Source of the DNA: Candidatus Gastranaerophilales bacterium
GTDB lineage: Bacteria > Cyanobacteriota > Vampirovibrionia > Gastranaerophilales > Gastranaerophilaceae
Assembly: GCA_944325525.1 (NCBI GenBank)
Contig: CALVAK010000003.1
Span: 62,001 to 126,000 of the forward strand
Length of the DNA stretch: 64,000 nucleotides
Direction: 5' to 3'
The position numbers and the translations under genes were made by a program. The notes below the pieces were generated by a model that was given only the letters and a program-made list of their open reading frames with translations, was not told where the DNA came from and ran no database searches. Shown piece by piece: positions 18,356-27,530 of this stretch (the stretch's first letter is position 1; every line of letters begins with the position of its first letter).

Positions 18356-19627
18356 TTGAAAAACGGATCAATTTTAATAATATCTAATCAAGAAAATATT
18401 GGGAATCAAATATCAAAAAAGATAAAACTTTTAAGGGACTGTGACACAATAAAAATTGTAGATTTCATTGAAGCAATTTCAACTCTTAATACCATTCAGC
18501 CGTCACTTATAATAGTATATTGTTCAAATACTGATTCAGTAAGTATTATTAAAGAAATAAGAACAATAAAATCTCTTGATAAAGTACCTATATTATTTGT
18601 TATGGATTCACTGGTTGAAGAAAAACTATTTTACGCATTTGATAACGGAATAGATGATTTTTTCTTTCTTACAGATACAGATTCAATAATATTAATGAGA
18701 ATATTTCTTACATTACAAAAAGGCGTTTTATACAAACAAATAGAAACAGATAATGAAATATTTACGGCAGCAAATATAATAGATAAACAATCAGGAATAT
18801 ATTCGAAAGAACAGGCACCTTTAATATTAAGAAATTTTTTCAGTAAAAGCATTGAAGAGAATCTAGAAAATACGGTTTTTATGTATGTAAAACCGTTATC
18901 AATAGAAAATAAACGATTAAATATGCCCAAAATTGCAAGTATTATCAAATCAATTCCAAGAAGTAATGACATTGTTGCATATGGAAAATCAGCCGGATAT
19001 TATATAATTTTATATAATGCCGGAGAACTAGGTGCAAATAATGTTGCTGAAAGAATTAAAAAGTCCTTAGTTAACATTTGTGATATATACGCAATAGCAG
19101 CAGAAATAACAAAACCATTTGAAGAAATGGAACCTGTATTATATGAATTATTAAAAAATCAAATAACAGATGGTATTAAGTTCAGATTCATTAATGATAT
19201 AACAATCAATGATGCTATTGAAGTTATTGATATTAAAGACGAGCAGGGAAAAAAATATAAAGAATTTAAAAAAGAATTTATTGAAAATTTTGAAAAAATA
19301 GTGGCACCTGTTTTCTATCAGGTACAAACTTTTTGCAATGAAAAATTACCGGAATCAGAAGTAAAATATGATATTAATGAAAAAGAAAGCAGGTTTACAA
19401 TAACTAACAAAAAGGATACTGCAGAATTAATATTGAATTATACAACATATACAAATGTTATAGTTGATATAAAATACATTCAGAAAGATGTAAAACCAAA
19501 AATAAAAAGGCTTACAATTGAGTTTGAAGATTTTTCTGAAGAAAAATTAAACTCATTACTTGAAGAGATATTGAATGAATATACAAATATGCAAAATCTA
19601 AATACACTATATCCGGCGGAACAATAA
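18356..19627 (+). CDS. Degenerate receiver plus degenerate GGDEF-like regulator
   Basis: About 423 residues, probably from the TTG at 18356, which has AAGGTGA five bases upstream; the frame upstream lies within corA. Residues 5-115 have the alpha/beta layout of a receiver domain (SILIISN, PSLIIVYCSN, VPILFVMDS), but no phospho-acceptor Asp is evident. Residues 140-255 look like a GGDEF fold: RSNDIVAYGKSAGYYIIL then ELGANNVAERIKKSL follows the pattern 'D.vaR.GGDEF.il....gA..vAeRi', with the GGDEF signature lost. The rest is a unique helical/beta domain. It probably senses or scaffolds rather than making cyclic di-GMP. Its stop overlaps the next start (TAATG). Confidence 0.6.
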   Translation: MKNGSILIISNQENIGNQISKKIKLLRDCDTIKIVDFIEAISTLNTIQPSLIIVYCSNTDSVSIIKEIRTIKSLDKVPILFVMDSLVEEKLFYAFDNGIDDFFFLTDTDSIILMRIFLTLQKGVLYKQIETDNEIFTAANIIDKQSGIYSKEQAPLILRNFFSKSIEENLENTVFMYVKPLSIENKRLNMPKIASIIKSIPRSNDIVAYGKSAGYYIILYNAGELGANNVAERIKKSLVNICDIYAIAAEITKPFEEMEPVLYELLKNQITDGIKFRFINDITINDAIEVIDIKDEQGKKYKEFKKEFIENFEKIVAPVFYQVQTFCNEKLPESEVKYDINEKESRFTITNKKDTAELILNYTTYTNVIVDIKYIQKDVKPKIKRLTIEFEDFSEEKLNSLLEEILNEYTNMQNLNTLYPAEQ

Positions 19628-20424
19628 TGAACAAAGAAATAAAACAAAATTTATTAATATCTTCATCAGCAAAAAAGACAATAAAAGAATCTGTTAATTT
19701 AGCATCAGAACTTAACTGCGGAATTGAAATAAGCCGGCTGCCTTTTTACAAATCTAGAGAAACGACAAAAGAAGAAGTAATATTAAAGTTAAAAGACGAT
19801 TTATGCGGCTTCACAAATAGAATTACATTGCATGCAATGTTTTCAGATGTTAATGTTGCAGGACAAGACCCTATTCTCCGTGAAATATCACAAAAAAGAT
19901 GTATAGAATCTTTTGAAGTAGGAAAAGCAATAAAGGCAGATACAATTTTATTTCACACCGGAAATAAAGGAACAAGACATTACGGTTCACAAGAACAATT
20001 TAAGGAAAGATTTATTATTTTCTGGAAAGAATTCATAAAAAGATTTGAAGATACTAACATAATAGCAGTTATAGAAAATGTTTTTGAGGAAACACCTCAA
20101 TATTGTATTAATTTGTTTGAAGGAATTAACTCTCCTAATCTAAAGCTTGCCCTTGACTGCGGACATGTAAATTTATATGCACAAAATACAATTGTAACAG
20201 ACTGGATAAAAGAATACGGTAGAAATTTGTATCATCTTCACATCCATAATAATTTCAGAAGTAATGACGATCATTCAAATCTTGAAAATGGAACACTTGA
20301 TTATGTCAAAATATTTGCAGCAGTGAAAGAATATTGTGATAATCCTTCTTTTGTACTAGAAATGTTTACGGAAGAAGATATAAGAAAAAGTTGTGATTAT
20401 TTCAATAAAGTAATGAAAAATTAA
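19627..20424 (+). CDS. Sugar phosphate isomerase/epimerase-like TIM-barrel protein
   Basis: A 265-residue protein of the xylose-isomerase-like/AP-endonuclease-2 TIM-barrel superfamily. Typical metal-site segments are ITLHAMFSDVNVAG, DTILFHTGNKG, IAVIENVFEE, LALDCGHVNLYA, LYHLHIHNNFRSNDDH and FVLEMF, giving the expected His, Glu and Asp ligands along the barrel. Members isomerise or epimerise sugars or act on DNA abasic sites; the substrate here is not deducible. Its start overlaps the stop of the pseudo-receiver gene, so the two are probably translated together. The 3' end overlaps the convergent gene on the other strand by four bases. Confidence 0.8.
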   Translation: MNKEIKQNLLISSSAKKTIKESVNLASELNCGIEISRLPFYKSRETTKEEVILKLKDDLCGFTNRITLHAMFSDVNVAGQDPILREISQKRCIESFEVGKAIKADTILFHTGNKGTRHYGSQEQFKERFIIFWKEFIKRFEDTNIIAVIENVFEETPQYCINLFEGINSPNLKLALDCGHVNLYAQNTIVTDWIKEYGRNLYHLHIHNNFRSNDDHSNLENGTLDYVKIFAAVKEYCDNPSFVLEMFTEEDIRKSCDYFNKVMKN

Positions 20425-21485
20425 TGTTCAAGCTTAATTTCTTTTAATCCAAAACCGTTCAAGTCTATTTCAACTGCAGTAGAATCAATAGAAATCAACT
20501 GAGATTTTTCTTCATTATAATCAATACTCCAGGTTCCAAGAAATAATGGCTTTGACTTTGTAAAAGCATAAGCATAAATGATTAATCTTTCAGGGTTTTG
20601 TTTATCCCAACCAACAGGGAAAATATCCCACATATAATCTTTTAATTCTATTTGTTTATTCTGTCTCCACCAGTATATAATGGCTTCCCTGACAGCAGTT
20701 AATCTTTTCCAGCTTTTATCATCAAAATCATAAATTATAACATTAGTCTGCCAGGTTTGTTCAAGGTTGGAACCGACTTTTTCTTTTAATGCTATTTTGC
20801 TGCTGTCTTTAGACCAGTCAATAGGGAACAATGTTCTGTATTGATAATCTATTATTTCATCCATTCCGACATTTACAATAGGATTAATCTGCTCCTGCAT
20901 AACATTTGTCATAAACAGGGCCTGATACGCATCTGAAGTTTCTTTAACAGGGATATAATATGCACTTGAAGCTGTTTGTGAAAACTTAGGATAAAAGAAA
21001 CATTTAGTATAAACCATTTTTGTTTTATCCGGGGATAATATTCCTGCGGAAGAAACAGTTCTTTCCGAAACAATTCTTGAAATATCAATATTTCTTTGTC
21101 CCGGCGGGGTATTATAACGAATTACCCTATAATGAGGATCCGGCAAAATAATATCTTCTGGATTATTAAATACAGGTTCAGGAATTTCGAATTCCAAACG
21201 TTTAATATCTTTTGCCATTGCATAATAATCATCCATAGTGACCGGTTGACCTGACTTATCAATATTATGGTAATATATTTTTTTTGTAGGTTTTAAATGA
21301 AGTTTATCCCGTATTTTTTCATTTAAAGTCCTTTTATCTTCAACCTTCTTTTCAGTAATAATATCTTCGTAATTAACAGGCGGAGAAGTTAAAAACAAAG
21401 GGTCAGGAATGTTTTCTGTTTTGGCTATTGCATTTACGGAATAAAAAAAATAGAAAAAGATAAAGACCGCAAAAAGCTTTTTCAT
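20421..21485 (-). CDS. Secreted or periplasmic protein of unknown function
   Basis: A 354-residue protein with a clear signal peptide (MKKLFAVFIFFYFFYSVNAIA, likely cleaved after Ala). The mature part is rich in beta-prone segments. It includes RNIDISRIVSERTVSSAGIL, DKTKMVYTKCFFYP, LFPIDWSKDSSKIALKEK and IYWWRQNKQIELKDYMWDIF, suggesting beta-propeller-like strands (the 'WSKDSSKIA' pattern resembles TolB/WD40 blades). The ATG overlaps the stop of the response regulator, so it belongs to the same operon as the kinase and regulator. It may be the sensed or regulated envelope component. That idea rests on operon structure only. Confidence 0.6.
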   Translation of the reverse strand: MKKLFAVFIFFYFFYSVNAIAKTENIPDPLFLTSPPVNYEDIITEKKVEDKRTLNEKIRDKLHLKPTKKIYYHNIDKSGQPVTMDDYYAMAKDIKRLEFEIPEPVFNNPEDIILPDPHYRVIRYNTPPGQRNIDISRIVSERTVSSAGILSPDKTKMVYTKCFFYPKFSQTASSAYYIPVKETSDAYQALFMTNVMQEQINPIVNVGMDEIIDYQYRTLFPIDWSKDSSKIALKEKVGSNLEQTWQTNVIIYDFDDKSWKRLTAVREAIIYWWRQNKQIELKDYMWDIFPVGWDKQNPERLIIYAYAFTKSKPLFLGTWSIDYNEEKSQLISIDSTAVEIDLNGFGLKEIKLEH

Positions 21486-22159
21486 TATACCAAACCTTCT
21501 TTTACCGCCTGTATAGTAGCTTGAGTGCGGTTAGTAACATATAATTTTTGCAATATACTATGAACATGTGCTTTAGCTGTTGAAAGAGTAATGACGAGTC
21601 TTTTAGCAATTTGTGAATTGTTTAATCCTTCAACTATAAGAGCAAGGACTTCTAATTCTCTGTCTGTAAGTCCATATATATTTTTAGAATTTTTATTAAC
21701 ATTCTCAGATAAAGCAATATTATTTGTAGAAGAATTTTTTCTAACATTAGACAAAACCAGTCTGGCAATAGCCGGATCAAGCCAGGCAGTGCCTTCAGCA
21801 ACGGCTTTTATTGCATTAATAATTTGTTCTTCATTAGAACCTTTCATAATATACCCGTCTGCACCTGCAGATAAAGAATCAAAAACGTCATCATCAGTTT
21901 CCCTTGAAGTAAAAATAAGAACTTTTATATTTTTATTATTTTTTTTAATAATAGAGGTAGCTTGAATGCCGTCCAATTCCGGCAGACCTATATCCATAAG
22001 AACAACATCAGGCAGCAACTTAATGGCCATTTCAACACCTTTTTTGCCGTCATCAGCTTCACCTATAAGTTCAACACCGTCACAATGTTCAAATACAAGA
22101 GAAAGACCCAGTCTTACCATTTTATGATCTTCAACCAGTAAAACCTTTATACTGTCCAT
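21485..22159 (-). CDS. NarL/FixJ-type response regulator with LuxR DNA-binding domain
   Basis: A 224-residue two-domain regulator. The receiver domain (residues 4-120) has the acidic pair ED at 10-11, the phospho-acceptor Asp56 in VVLMDIGLPELDG, Thr/Ser in LIFTSRE and the conserved Lys in GYIMKGS. The C-terminal helix-turn-helix (residues about 160-220) reads GLTDRELEVLALIVEGLNNS and then a LuxR-type recognition helix STAKAHVHSILQKL. It would bind promoter DNA when phosphorylated. It overlaps the upstream histidine kinase gene by 13 bases and the downstream secreted-protein gene by one, so the kinase is its likely partner. Confidence 0.95.
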   Translation of the reverse strand: MDSIKVLLVEDHKMVRLGLSLVFEHCDGVELIGEADDGKKGVEMAIKLLPDVVLMDIGLPELDGIQATSIIKKNNKNIKVLIFTSRETDDDVFDSLSAGADGYIMKGSNEEQIINAIKAVAEGTAWLDPAIARLVLSNVRKNSSTNNIALSENVNKNSKNIYGLTDRELEVLALIVEGLNNSQIAKRLVITLSTAKAHVHSILQKLYVTNRTQATIQAVKEGLV

Positions 22160-23697
22160 ACTTTTTCCTTTTCTTCTTTTTGTACAACAGCGTTGAGTAA
22201 TAAAAAGAAAAATTCGCTTCCTTTTCCTCTATCACTTTCCAGCCATATCTTACCCCCGTGTGCATCAATAATTTGTTTCGACAGATATAAACCAAGCCCT
22301 GTACTTATTGAACGCTTTGCTTTTGTACCCTGTGAAAATCGTTTAAACAACAGAGGAATATCCTTTTTATAAATTCCCTCACCGTTATCTTTAACTGAAA
22401 CTCTTAAATCATTTCCGTCAGCTTCGGTTTTTATCTGTATTATACCGTTATTTTGTGTATATTTTATTGCATTACCTAACAGATTAATAATAACTCTTCT
22501 TATTTCGTTCCTGTCTGCAAAAATCTGATTATTATTTAAATTAATAAATATTTTTTCAATATTTTGATGCTTATTATCAGCAATCGGTTTAACCTGATTA
22601 ATACATTCTTCAATCAATAGTTCAAAATCAAAAGTCGTTTTAACCAAATGCAAATGCCCTGATTCATATTTATAAACTTCAAGTAAGGTATTAATAAGCC
22701 CGAGCATATCTTCATTGCTTTTTTTCATATTTGCAAGTAGCATCTTTTGTTTTTCATTAAGCTCTCCTAAAGCACCGTTAAGGAAATATTCCAAAGTCTG
22801 TATTGATGCTAGAGAAGGTGTTCTTAAATCATGAGTTAATGTTGCAATAAAATCTTCTCTTAATCGCTCCATATCTTTTTGAAGATTAACATCTCGTATT
22901 ACAAAAACATAACTCCCGTTGTCGTTTTCAAACTTCGGGGGAACAAAAGCACAGCTTATTTCAACAGGAATATTATTGCCGTTAACTGCATTTAAAACAT
23001 TTATTTCTCTTAAGAACTTTTCATTTTGTTCTAGAAAAATATTATCCCAATCTATATTATCCGCAATAAATAAATCTTCTGCATTTTTATGCTTAAGTAT
23101 TTCTTTTGACAATCCAAATAATGATTCAGCGGCAGGATTAACATCAAGGACCTTTTTATTTTGAGAAAAAATAACTATTCCATCAGCACAATTACTGATA
23201 ATAGCTTCAAGCTTTTCGTTTATCTCAATTATTCCGGCTGTTTTTTCTTTTACCATTTCTTCAAGATGCAGTGTATATTTTTCAAGTTCTTTATTTTTTG
23301 TTTCAAGATCTTCGACAAGTTTTGATCTTTCATAAGCATTTTTTATATTTATAATCAACTCATCGTTATCCCAGGGTTTTTCAATATATTTATATAAACC
23401 AACTTCATTAATAGCTTTAATCGCATTTTCTTTATCAGCATATCCGGTTAGCAAAATCATACTTGCATTAGGATATATTTTCTTAGCTTCCGATAAGAAC
23501 TGTATGCCGTTTATATCCGGCATCATAAAATCAGATATTATAACATCCCTTTTATTTTCTTTAAGATAATTAATTGCTGCTTCTGGCTCATTAAAAAACG
23601 CAACATCAATGAATCCCTCCATCATTAAAAGAGATTTTAATGATGAAGTAACAAGTTTATCATCATCTAACACAAGTATCTTATAAGGAAATTGCAT
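22147..23697 (-). CDS. Receiver-PAS-histidine kinase signalling protein
   Basis: A 516-residue soluble kinase. An N-terminal receiver domain carries Asp56 in DVIISDFMMPD and Lys in YKYIEKPW. A coiled-coil linker follows, then a PAS domain near 165-280 (NCADGIVIFSQNKKVLDVNP). The phospho-acceptor His289 sits in ATLTHDLRTP, and an HATPase domain has the N box (NLLGNAIKYTQ), G1 (VKDNGEGI) and G2 (STGLGLYLSKQI). There is no membrane segment, so it is probably cytoplasmic and controlled through its receiver. It would phosphorylate the NarL-type regulator encoded by the overlapping next gene. A receiver placed N-terminally suggests a phosphorelay input from another kinase. Confidence 0.93.
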   Translation of the reverse strand: MQFPYKILVLDDDKLVTSSLKSLLMMEGFIDVAFFNEPEAAINYLKENKRDVIISDFMMPDINGIQFLSEAKKIYPNASMILLTGYADKENAIKAINEVGLYKYIEKPWDNDELIINIKNAYERSKLVEDLETKNKELEKYTLHLEEMVKEKTAGIIEINEKLEAIISNCADGIVIFSQNKKVLDVNPAAESLFGLSKEILKHKNAEDLFIADNIDWDNIFLEQNEKFLREINVLNAVNGNNIPVEISCAFVPPKFENDNGSYVFVIRDVNLQKDMERLREDFIATLTHDLRTPSLASIQTLEYFLNGALGELNEKQKMLLANMKKSNEDMLGLINTLLEVYKYESGHLHLVKTTFDFELLIEECINQVKPIADNKHQNIEKIFINLNNNQIFADRNEIRRVIINLLGNAIKYTQNNGIIQIKTEADGNDLRVSVKDNGEGIYKKDIPLLFKRFSQGTKAKRSISTGLGLYLSKQIIDAHGGKIWLESDRGKGSEFFFLLLNAVVQKEEKEKVWTV

Positions 23698-23770
23698 TTA
23701 TTTACACACTCCCATACTAAAATAATAGATTAGATTGATAAAATAAACAACTTTTTTACAATTATTAAGC

Positions 23771-25666
23771 TTAAAGACTATACTCTTTAACAATTTCCTT
23801 AAGTTTTTTTTCTAAATCGGCAATAGTAGCTCTTAATAATGTCACTTCAGTTTTTAACGAATTAATTTTTTGCGGGATTTTTATGTTGTTACTTTTTTCA
23901 TTCAAACGTCTTAATGCAGAAGAAATATCTTTTATTTCCCCAAGTAATTCATTCATATCAGAACCTGAACATTCTTGCTCCAGTTGTGATTTTTCTTTAA
24001 ACAGTTCATCTAATTGCTGTTCTATGCTATCTTTCTGTTTTGTAATACTTTGCAATTCAGAAGAAAGTTGCGTTCTGTTTCCTTCAACAATAAACTGTTG
24101 TACCAGTGTGTTGGTAAGTAAACTCTCAACTTCATCTGAAATTTGTTTCTTAGCTGACTGATTTATTAATATTTTTATAGGTCCGCCATTAGGATGTTCG
24201 CTAATATAATTAAGAGCATCTACAAGAGATTTGTATCTTTCAAATTGTTCAACTTCTTCCCGGGTACAATTATTTTGTTCAATATTATAATCAGGTAAAG
24301 CGTTTATCTTTTGCTGCAATTGACTTTCTTGTAACATTAAATTATCCATTCTTTCAGAATATTCAAGTATCTGAGAATTCACATCTCCTAATCTGGTATG
24401 TTTTTCTAATAAACGCTCTAATTTATTTTTTTTCTGCTGTAATATTTCAATTGAAGGAAAATCTCTATCAAGTTGCGATAATTGCATTTGCAGTTCAAGA
24501 ATTTTGTCTTCCTGTGTTCTAATCTGTCTATTTAATTCATCCAAAGATTTTTTTAATAAATTATATTTTTGTTCTCTTTGCTCAGGTGACAATTCTTCTT
24601 TCTTTTTATTTTGTGAAGGTTTTGGTGATCTTAATTCATTCATAGAATTACTGATTTTCTGCCTTCTTAAAATCATAACATTCTTAGCTTTATCTTCAGC
24701 CTCTAGCTGTGTTTGACATTGAAGCCGTTTAAGCAATGCCATATATTCAGAATCTTTACTTAATTCTGTATATAAAGCTTCAAGTTCTTCAATTTCTAAA
24801 GTTTTTTCTCTTATTTCTTCTTCACAAGAAGCTATAGAATCTTGAATTTCATTTTTACTATTTTTTATTCTGAAATCAATTGAATCAAGATAACTTGCAG
24901 CTTCAGTTCTTTGAATAAAAAGTCTTTGCAAAAGTTTTAGCATATTTGTTGCAGAAAGTCTTTGAGAAATACCGGATTTACCTGAATCTAAAAGTTTAGA
25001 ATAAGCATAATTGAATTTTTCTTCAGGCATGTTATTCTGGATGGAAGGAAACATAACATAAAATTCATTAAAAGACATTCCTTTTTTTATGTTATGATTA
25101 CAGCAATAGCAGGCTTCAACAAGATTAATATCAGCATTATTATTTTCTTGTTCAAGATTCTGAGGCGAAACATGATCAATAGTTCTTAAAAGAGGTTTCA
25201 TATTTTTTTTGAGTTCTTCAATAGCCTGTTCTCTATCCATAGAATAAACTTGTTCAAAAATAGCATCTCCTCTTAAGAATGATTTCTTAGCTGCAATCTG
25301 GGAAAAATCTCTAAAGAATTTAATTTCTTGTTCACTTTCAAGTCGCTTAGCAAGAGCAATTTCTTGTGAATATTTTGCACTTTCAAGTTTTTCAATAATA
25401 CTTCTAATTTTGCCTTGAAGCCTATCAGCTTTCGAAACTAGTATTTCTTTTGCAATACCATCTATTTGCTGCTCATTATATACTTTACAGCCGCAGTATG
25501 CACAATGATTTGTAGGATTAAGAATGCTGTCCTGATCGTATTTTTTTGCACAAAAGCTTACTACATCAGCTTGATTTTTATAGAATAACGAACCATAACT
25601 AACTTTTGACAAATCATTTTTATATGATTTATAACTATATACATTATTTAAACTTAATATTTTCAC
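23771..25666 (-). CDS. HNH-nuclease-like protein with long coiled coil
   Basis: A 631-residue protein. The N-terminal 200 residues hold a split HNH/zinc layout: C55-x2-C58 in NHCAYCGCK, D164-H165 in RTIDHVSPQN, then N181-L182-V183 and C186-x2-C189 in NLVEACYCCNHNIKKG. This is the 'C..C...DH.....NLV.AC..CN..K' pattern of HNH endonucleases, but with an unusual helical insertion of about 100 residues between the first Cys pair and the DH motif. Residues 230-631 are almost entirely heptad coiled coil. It would cut or bind nucleic acid and may dimerise or span a distance through the coil. A restriction or defence role is possible but unproven. It ends downstream of tuf. Confidence 0.65.
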   Translation of the reverse strand: MKILSLNNVYSYKSYKNDLSKVSYGSLFYKNQADVVSFCAKKYDQDSILNPTNHCAYCGCKVYNEQQIDGIAKEILVSKADRLQGKIRSIIEKLESAKYSQEIALAKRLESEQEIKFFRDFSQIAAKKSFLRGDAIFEQVYSMDREQAIEELKKNMKPLLRTIDHVSPQNLEQENNNADINLVEACYCCNHNIKKGMSFNEFYVMFPSIQNNMPEEKFNYAYSKLLDSGKSGISQRLSATNMLKLLQRLFIQRTEAASYLDSIDFRIKNSKNEIQDSIASCEEEIREKTLEIEELEALYTELSKDSEYMALLKRLQCQTQLEAEDKAKNVMILRRQKISNSMNELRSPKPSQNKKKEELSPEQREQKYNLLKKSLDELNRQIRTQEDKILELQMQLSQLDRDFPSIEILQQKKNKLERLLEKHTRLGDVNSQILEYSERMDNLMLQESQLQQKINALPDYNIEQNNCTREEVEQFERYKSLVDALNYISEHPNGGPIKILINQSAKKQISDEVESLLTNTLVQQFIVEGNRTQLSSELQSITKQKDSIEQQLDELFKEKSQLEQECSGSDMNELLGEIKDISSALRRLNEKSNNIKIPQKINSLKTEVTLLRATIADLEKKLKEIVKEYSL

Positions 25667-25743
25667 AATCGGCTCTCTAAATACGACAATAGCAAAAAAA
25701 ATTAAAATAATATTTTTTTGTCATAATATTAAAAAAGTTTTAC

Positions 25744-25779
25744 AAAAAAAGGGGCTGATTTAAAACCCAGCCCCTTTTT
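25744..25779 (-). terminator. Rho-independent terminator after tuf
   Basis: GGGGCTG (25751-25757) pairs with CAGCCCC (25768-25774) around a 10-base loop. On the minus strand the stem is followed by seven T, ideal for ending the tRNA-tuf transcript. The plus strand also ends in five T, so it could work both ways. Confidence 0.9.
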
Positions 25780-25797
25780 AAATTCATAAGAATTCTA

Positions 25798-27006
25798 TTA
25801 ACCGATAATTTTGTCAACAACACCGGCACCAACGGTACGACCGCCTTCTCTGATAGCAAATCTCATACCTTGTTCAATAGCAACCGGAGAGATTAACTCA
25901 ACATCCATTACTACGTTGTCGCCAGGCATAACCATTTCGCCGTCAAATTTAATAGAACCGGTAACGTCAGTTGTTCTGATATAGAATTGAGGTCTGTAAC
26001 CCGGGAAGAAAGGAGTGTGACGACCACCTTCATCTTTAGTTAAAACATAAACGTTAGCTGTAAATTTAGTATGTGGTTTAATAGAACCAGGAGCAGCTAA
26101 TACCTGACCTCTTTGAACTTCTGTTTTATCAACACCTCTTAACAAAGCACCGATATTATCACCAGCGATACCTTCATCAAGAAGTTTTCTGAACATTTCA
26201 ACACCAGTAACAGTAGTTTTCTTTGTTTCGCCGAAACCAACGATTTCAACTTCTTGACCTACTTTTACTTTACCTCTTTCAACTCTACCTGTAGCAACTG
26301 TACCACGACCTGTGATAGAGAATACGTCTTCAATCGGCATTAAGAATGGTTGGTCAACATCACGTTCAGGAGTAGGAATCCAGTTATCAACAGCATCCAT
26401 TAATTCCCAAATTTTATCAACCCATTTATCTTGACCTCTTCCGATTGAAGGATTAGCTTGAACAGCTTCTAAAGCTTTAAGAGCTGAACCTCTGATGAAA
26501 GGAGTATTATCGCCGTCAAATTCATATTTAGACAATAATTCTCTTGCTTCCATTTCAACAAGTTCAAGTAATTCTTCATCTTCAACCATATCGCATTTGT
26601 TAAGGAAGACTACCAATTTAGGAACACCAACCTGTCTAGCAAGTAATATGTGTTCTCTTGTCTGAGGCATAGCACCATCAGTAGCTGCAATAACTAAGAT
26701 AGCACCATCCATTTGAGCAGCACCTGTAATCATGTTTTTAACATAGTCAGCGTGCCCTGGGCAGTCAACGTGTGCATAGTGTCTTGAATCTGTTTCATAT
26801 TCTACGTGAGCTGTAGAGATTGTAATACCTCTTGCCTTTTCTTCTGGAGCAGCATCGATTTCATCAAACTTTTTAGCTTGAGCTTTACCAACAGCTGCCA
26901 TACAAGATGTAATTGCTGCAGTTAATGTTGTTTTACCGTGGTCAACGTGTCCAACGGTACCAATATTAACGTGCGGTTTGTTTCTTTCGAACTTTTCGCG
27001 TGCCAT
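25798..27006 (-). CDS. tuf: Elongation factor Tu
   Basis: A 402-residue GTPase that brings aminoacyl-tRNA to the ribosome. It has the G1 motif GHVDHGKT, switch I RGITI, G3 DCPGHADY, G4 NKCD and the SAL motif RGSALKALE. Domain 2 ([18 protein letters not shown]) and domain 3 (the [19 protein letters not shown] region) are complete. Its AAAGGAG ribosome site is strong. It is the last gene of a transcript that begins with three tRNA genes, the same plan as the thrU-tyrU-glyT-thrT-tufB operon of E. coli, and it ends at a strong terminator. Confidence 0.99.
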   Translation of the reverse strand: MAREKFERNKPHVNIGTVGHVDHGKTTLTAAITSCMAAVGKAQAKKFDEIDAAPEEKARGITISTAHVEYETDSRHYAHVDCPGHADYVKNMITGAAQMDGAILVIAATDGAMPQTREHILLARQVGVPKLVVFLNKCDMVEDEELLELVEMEARELLSKYEFDGDNTPFIRGSALKALEAVQANPSIGRGQDKWVDKIWELMDAVDNWIPTPERDVDQPFLMPIEDVFSITGRGTVATGRVERGKVKVGQEVEIVGFGETKKTTVTGVEMFRKLLDEGIAGDNIGALLRGVDKTEVQRGQVLAAPGSIKPHTKFTANVYVLTKDEGGRHTPFFPGYRPQFYIRTTDVTGSIKFDGEMVMPGDNVVMDVELISPVAIEQGMRFAIREGGRTVGAGVVDKIIG

Positions 27007-27072
27007 GAGTTTAAACTCCTTTTTCTTTGATTTTTATTCTACTTATCCTATTTATTATTTTAGGTATTTAAC

Positions 27073-27145
27073 AGCCCTTGACGGGACTTGAACCCGTGAC
27101 CTTTCCCTTACCAAGGGAATGCGCTACCACTGCGCCACAAGGGCT
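27073..27145 (-). tRNA. tRNA-Thr (anticodon GGT)
   Basis: A 73-nt cloverleaf on the minus strand: 7-bp acceptor stem AGCCCTT/AAGGGCT, D arm GCGC-AGTGGTA-GCGC, anticodon stem TTCCC/GGGAA with loop TTGGTAA, and T arm ACGGG-TTCAAGT-CCCGT. CCA is not encoded. It lies 66 bases upstream of tuf in the same transcript. Confidence 0.96.
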
Positions 27146-27234
27146 CATTTTTTATTATTACTTTTACTCCTGTTATAGTATCACATATAGATATGTTTTT
27201 ACCAGTACAATTTTTGATAAAGTAAAAGTAAAAA

Positions 27235-27317
27235 TGGGCAGAGGTGGATTCGAACCACCGTAGACTCGCGTCAACAGATTTACAGTCTGTCGCCTTTAGC
27301 CACTCGGCCATCTACCC
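27235..27317 (-). tRNA. tRNA-Tyr (anticodon GTA)
   Basis: An 83-nt class II tRNA on the minus strand. The acceptor stem is GGGTAGA/TCTGCCC with discriminator A. The anticodon stem is ACAGA/TCTGT with loop CTGTAAA, and there is a long variable arm (TGACGCGAGTCTA region). The T arm has the GGTTCGAATCC loop. It is the middle of three tRNA genes ahead of tuf. Confidence 0.96.
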
Positions 27318-27350
27318 GTTTTTAGTTATTATAATGTTCAATTTACAAAT

Positions 27351-27422
27351 AGCCGGTGATAGGAATCGAACCTACAACCTACGGTTTACAAAACCGTTGC
27401 TCTACCGTTGAGCTACACCGGC
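27351..27422 (-). tRNA. tRNA-Thr (anticodon TGT)
   Basis: A 72-nt cloverleaf on the minus strand: acceptor GCCGGTG/CACCGGC with discriminator T, D arm with GCTCAACGGTAGAGC, anticodon stem ACGGT/ACCGT with loop TTTGTAA, and T arm GTAGG-TTCGATT-CCTAT (five pairs including one weak). It is the first gene of the tRNA-tuf operon, about 20 bases after the predicted promoter. Confidence 0.95.
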
Positions 27423-27442
27423 CCATCTGTTATGCTTCATGT

Positions 27443-27471
27443 ATAATATAAAGGACAAATGATATTGTCAA
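27443..27471 (-). promoter_or_regulatory. Strong sigma-70 promoter of the tRNA-tuf operon
   Basis: On the minus strand a consensus TTGACA and TATTAT are separated by exactly 17 bases, ending about 20 bases before the first tRNA. It is the best consensus promoter I found in the window, as expected for tRNA and tuf expression. Confidence 0.85.
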
Positions 27472-27530
27472 GAAAAATTTTAACTCCGGAACTTTTGTAC
27501 CTCTAATCTTGTATCGTAACTTGCCAAAGA

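Noticed and set aside
27078..27311. Open frames on both strands across the tRNA cluster
   Set aside because: They run through two well-formed tRNA genes.
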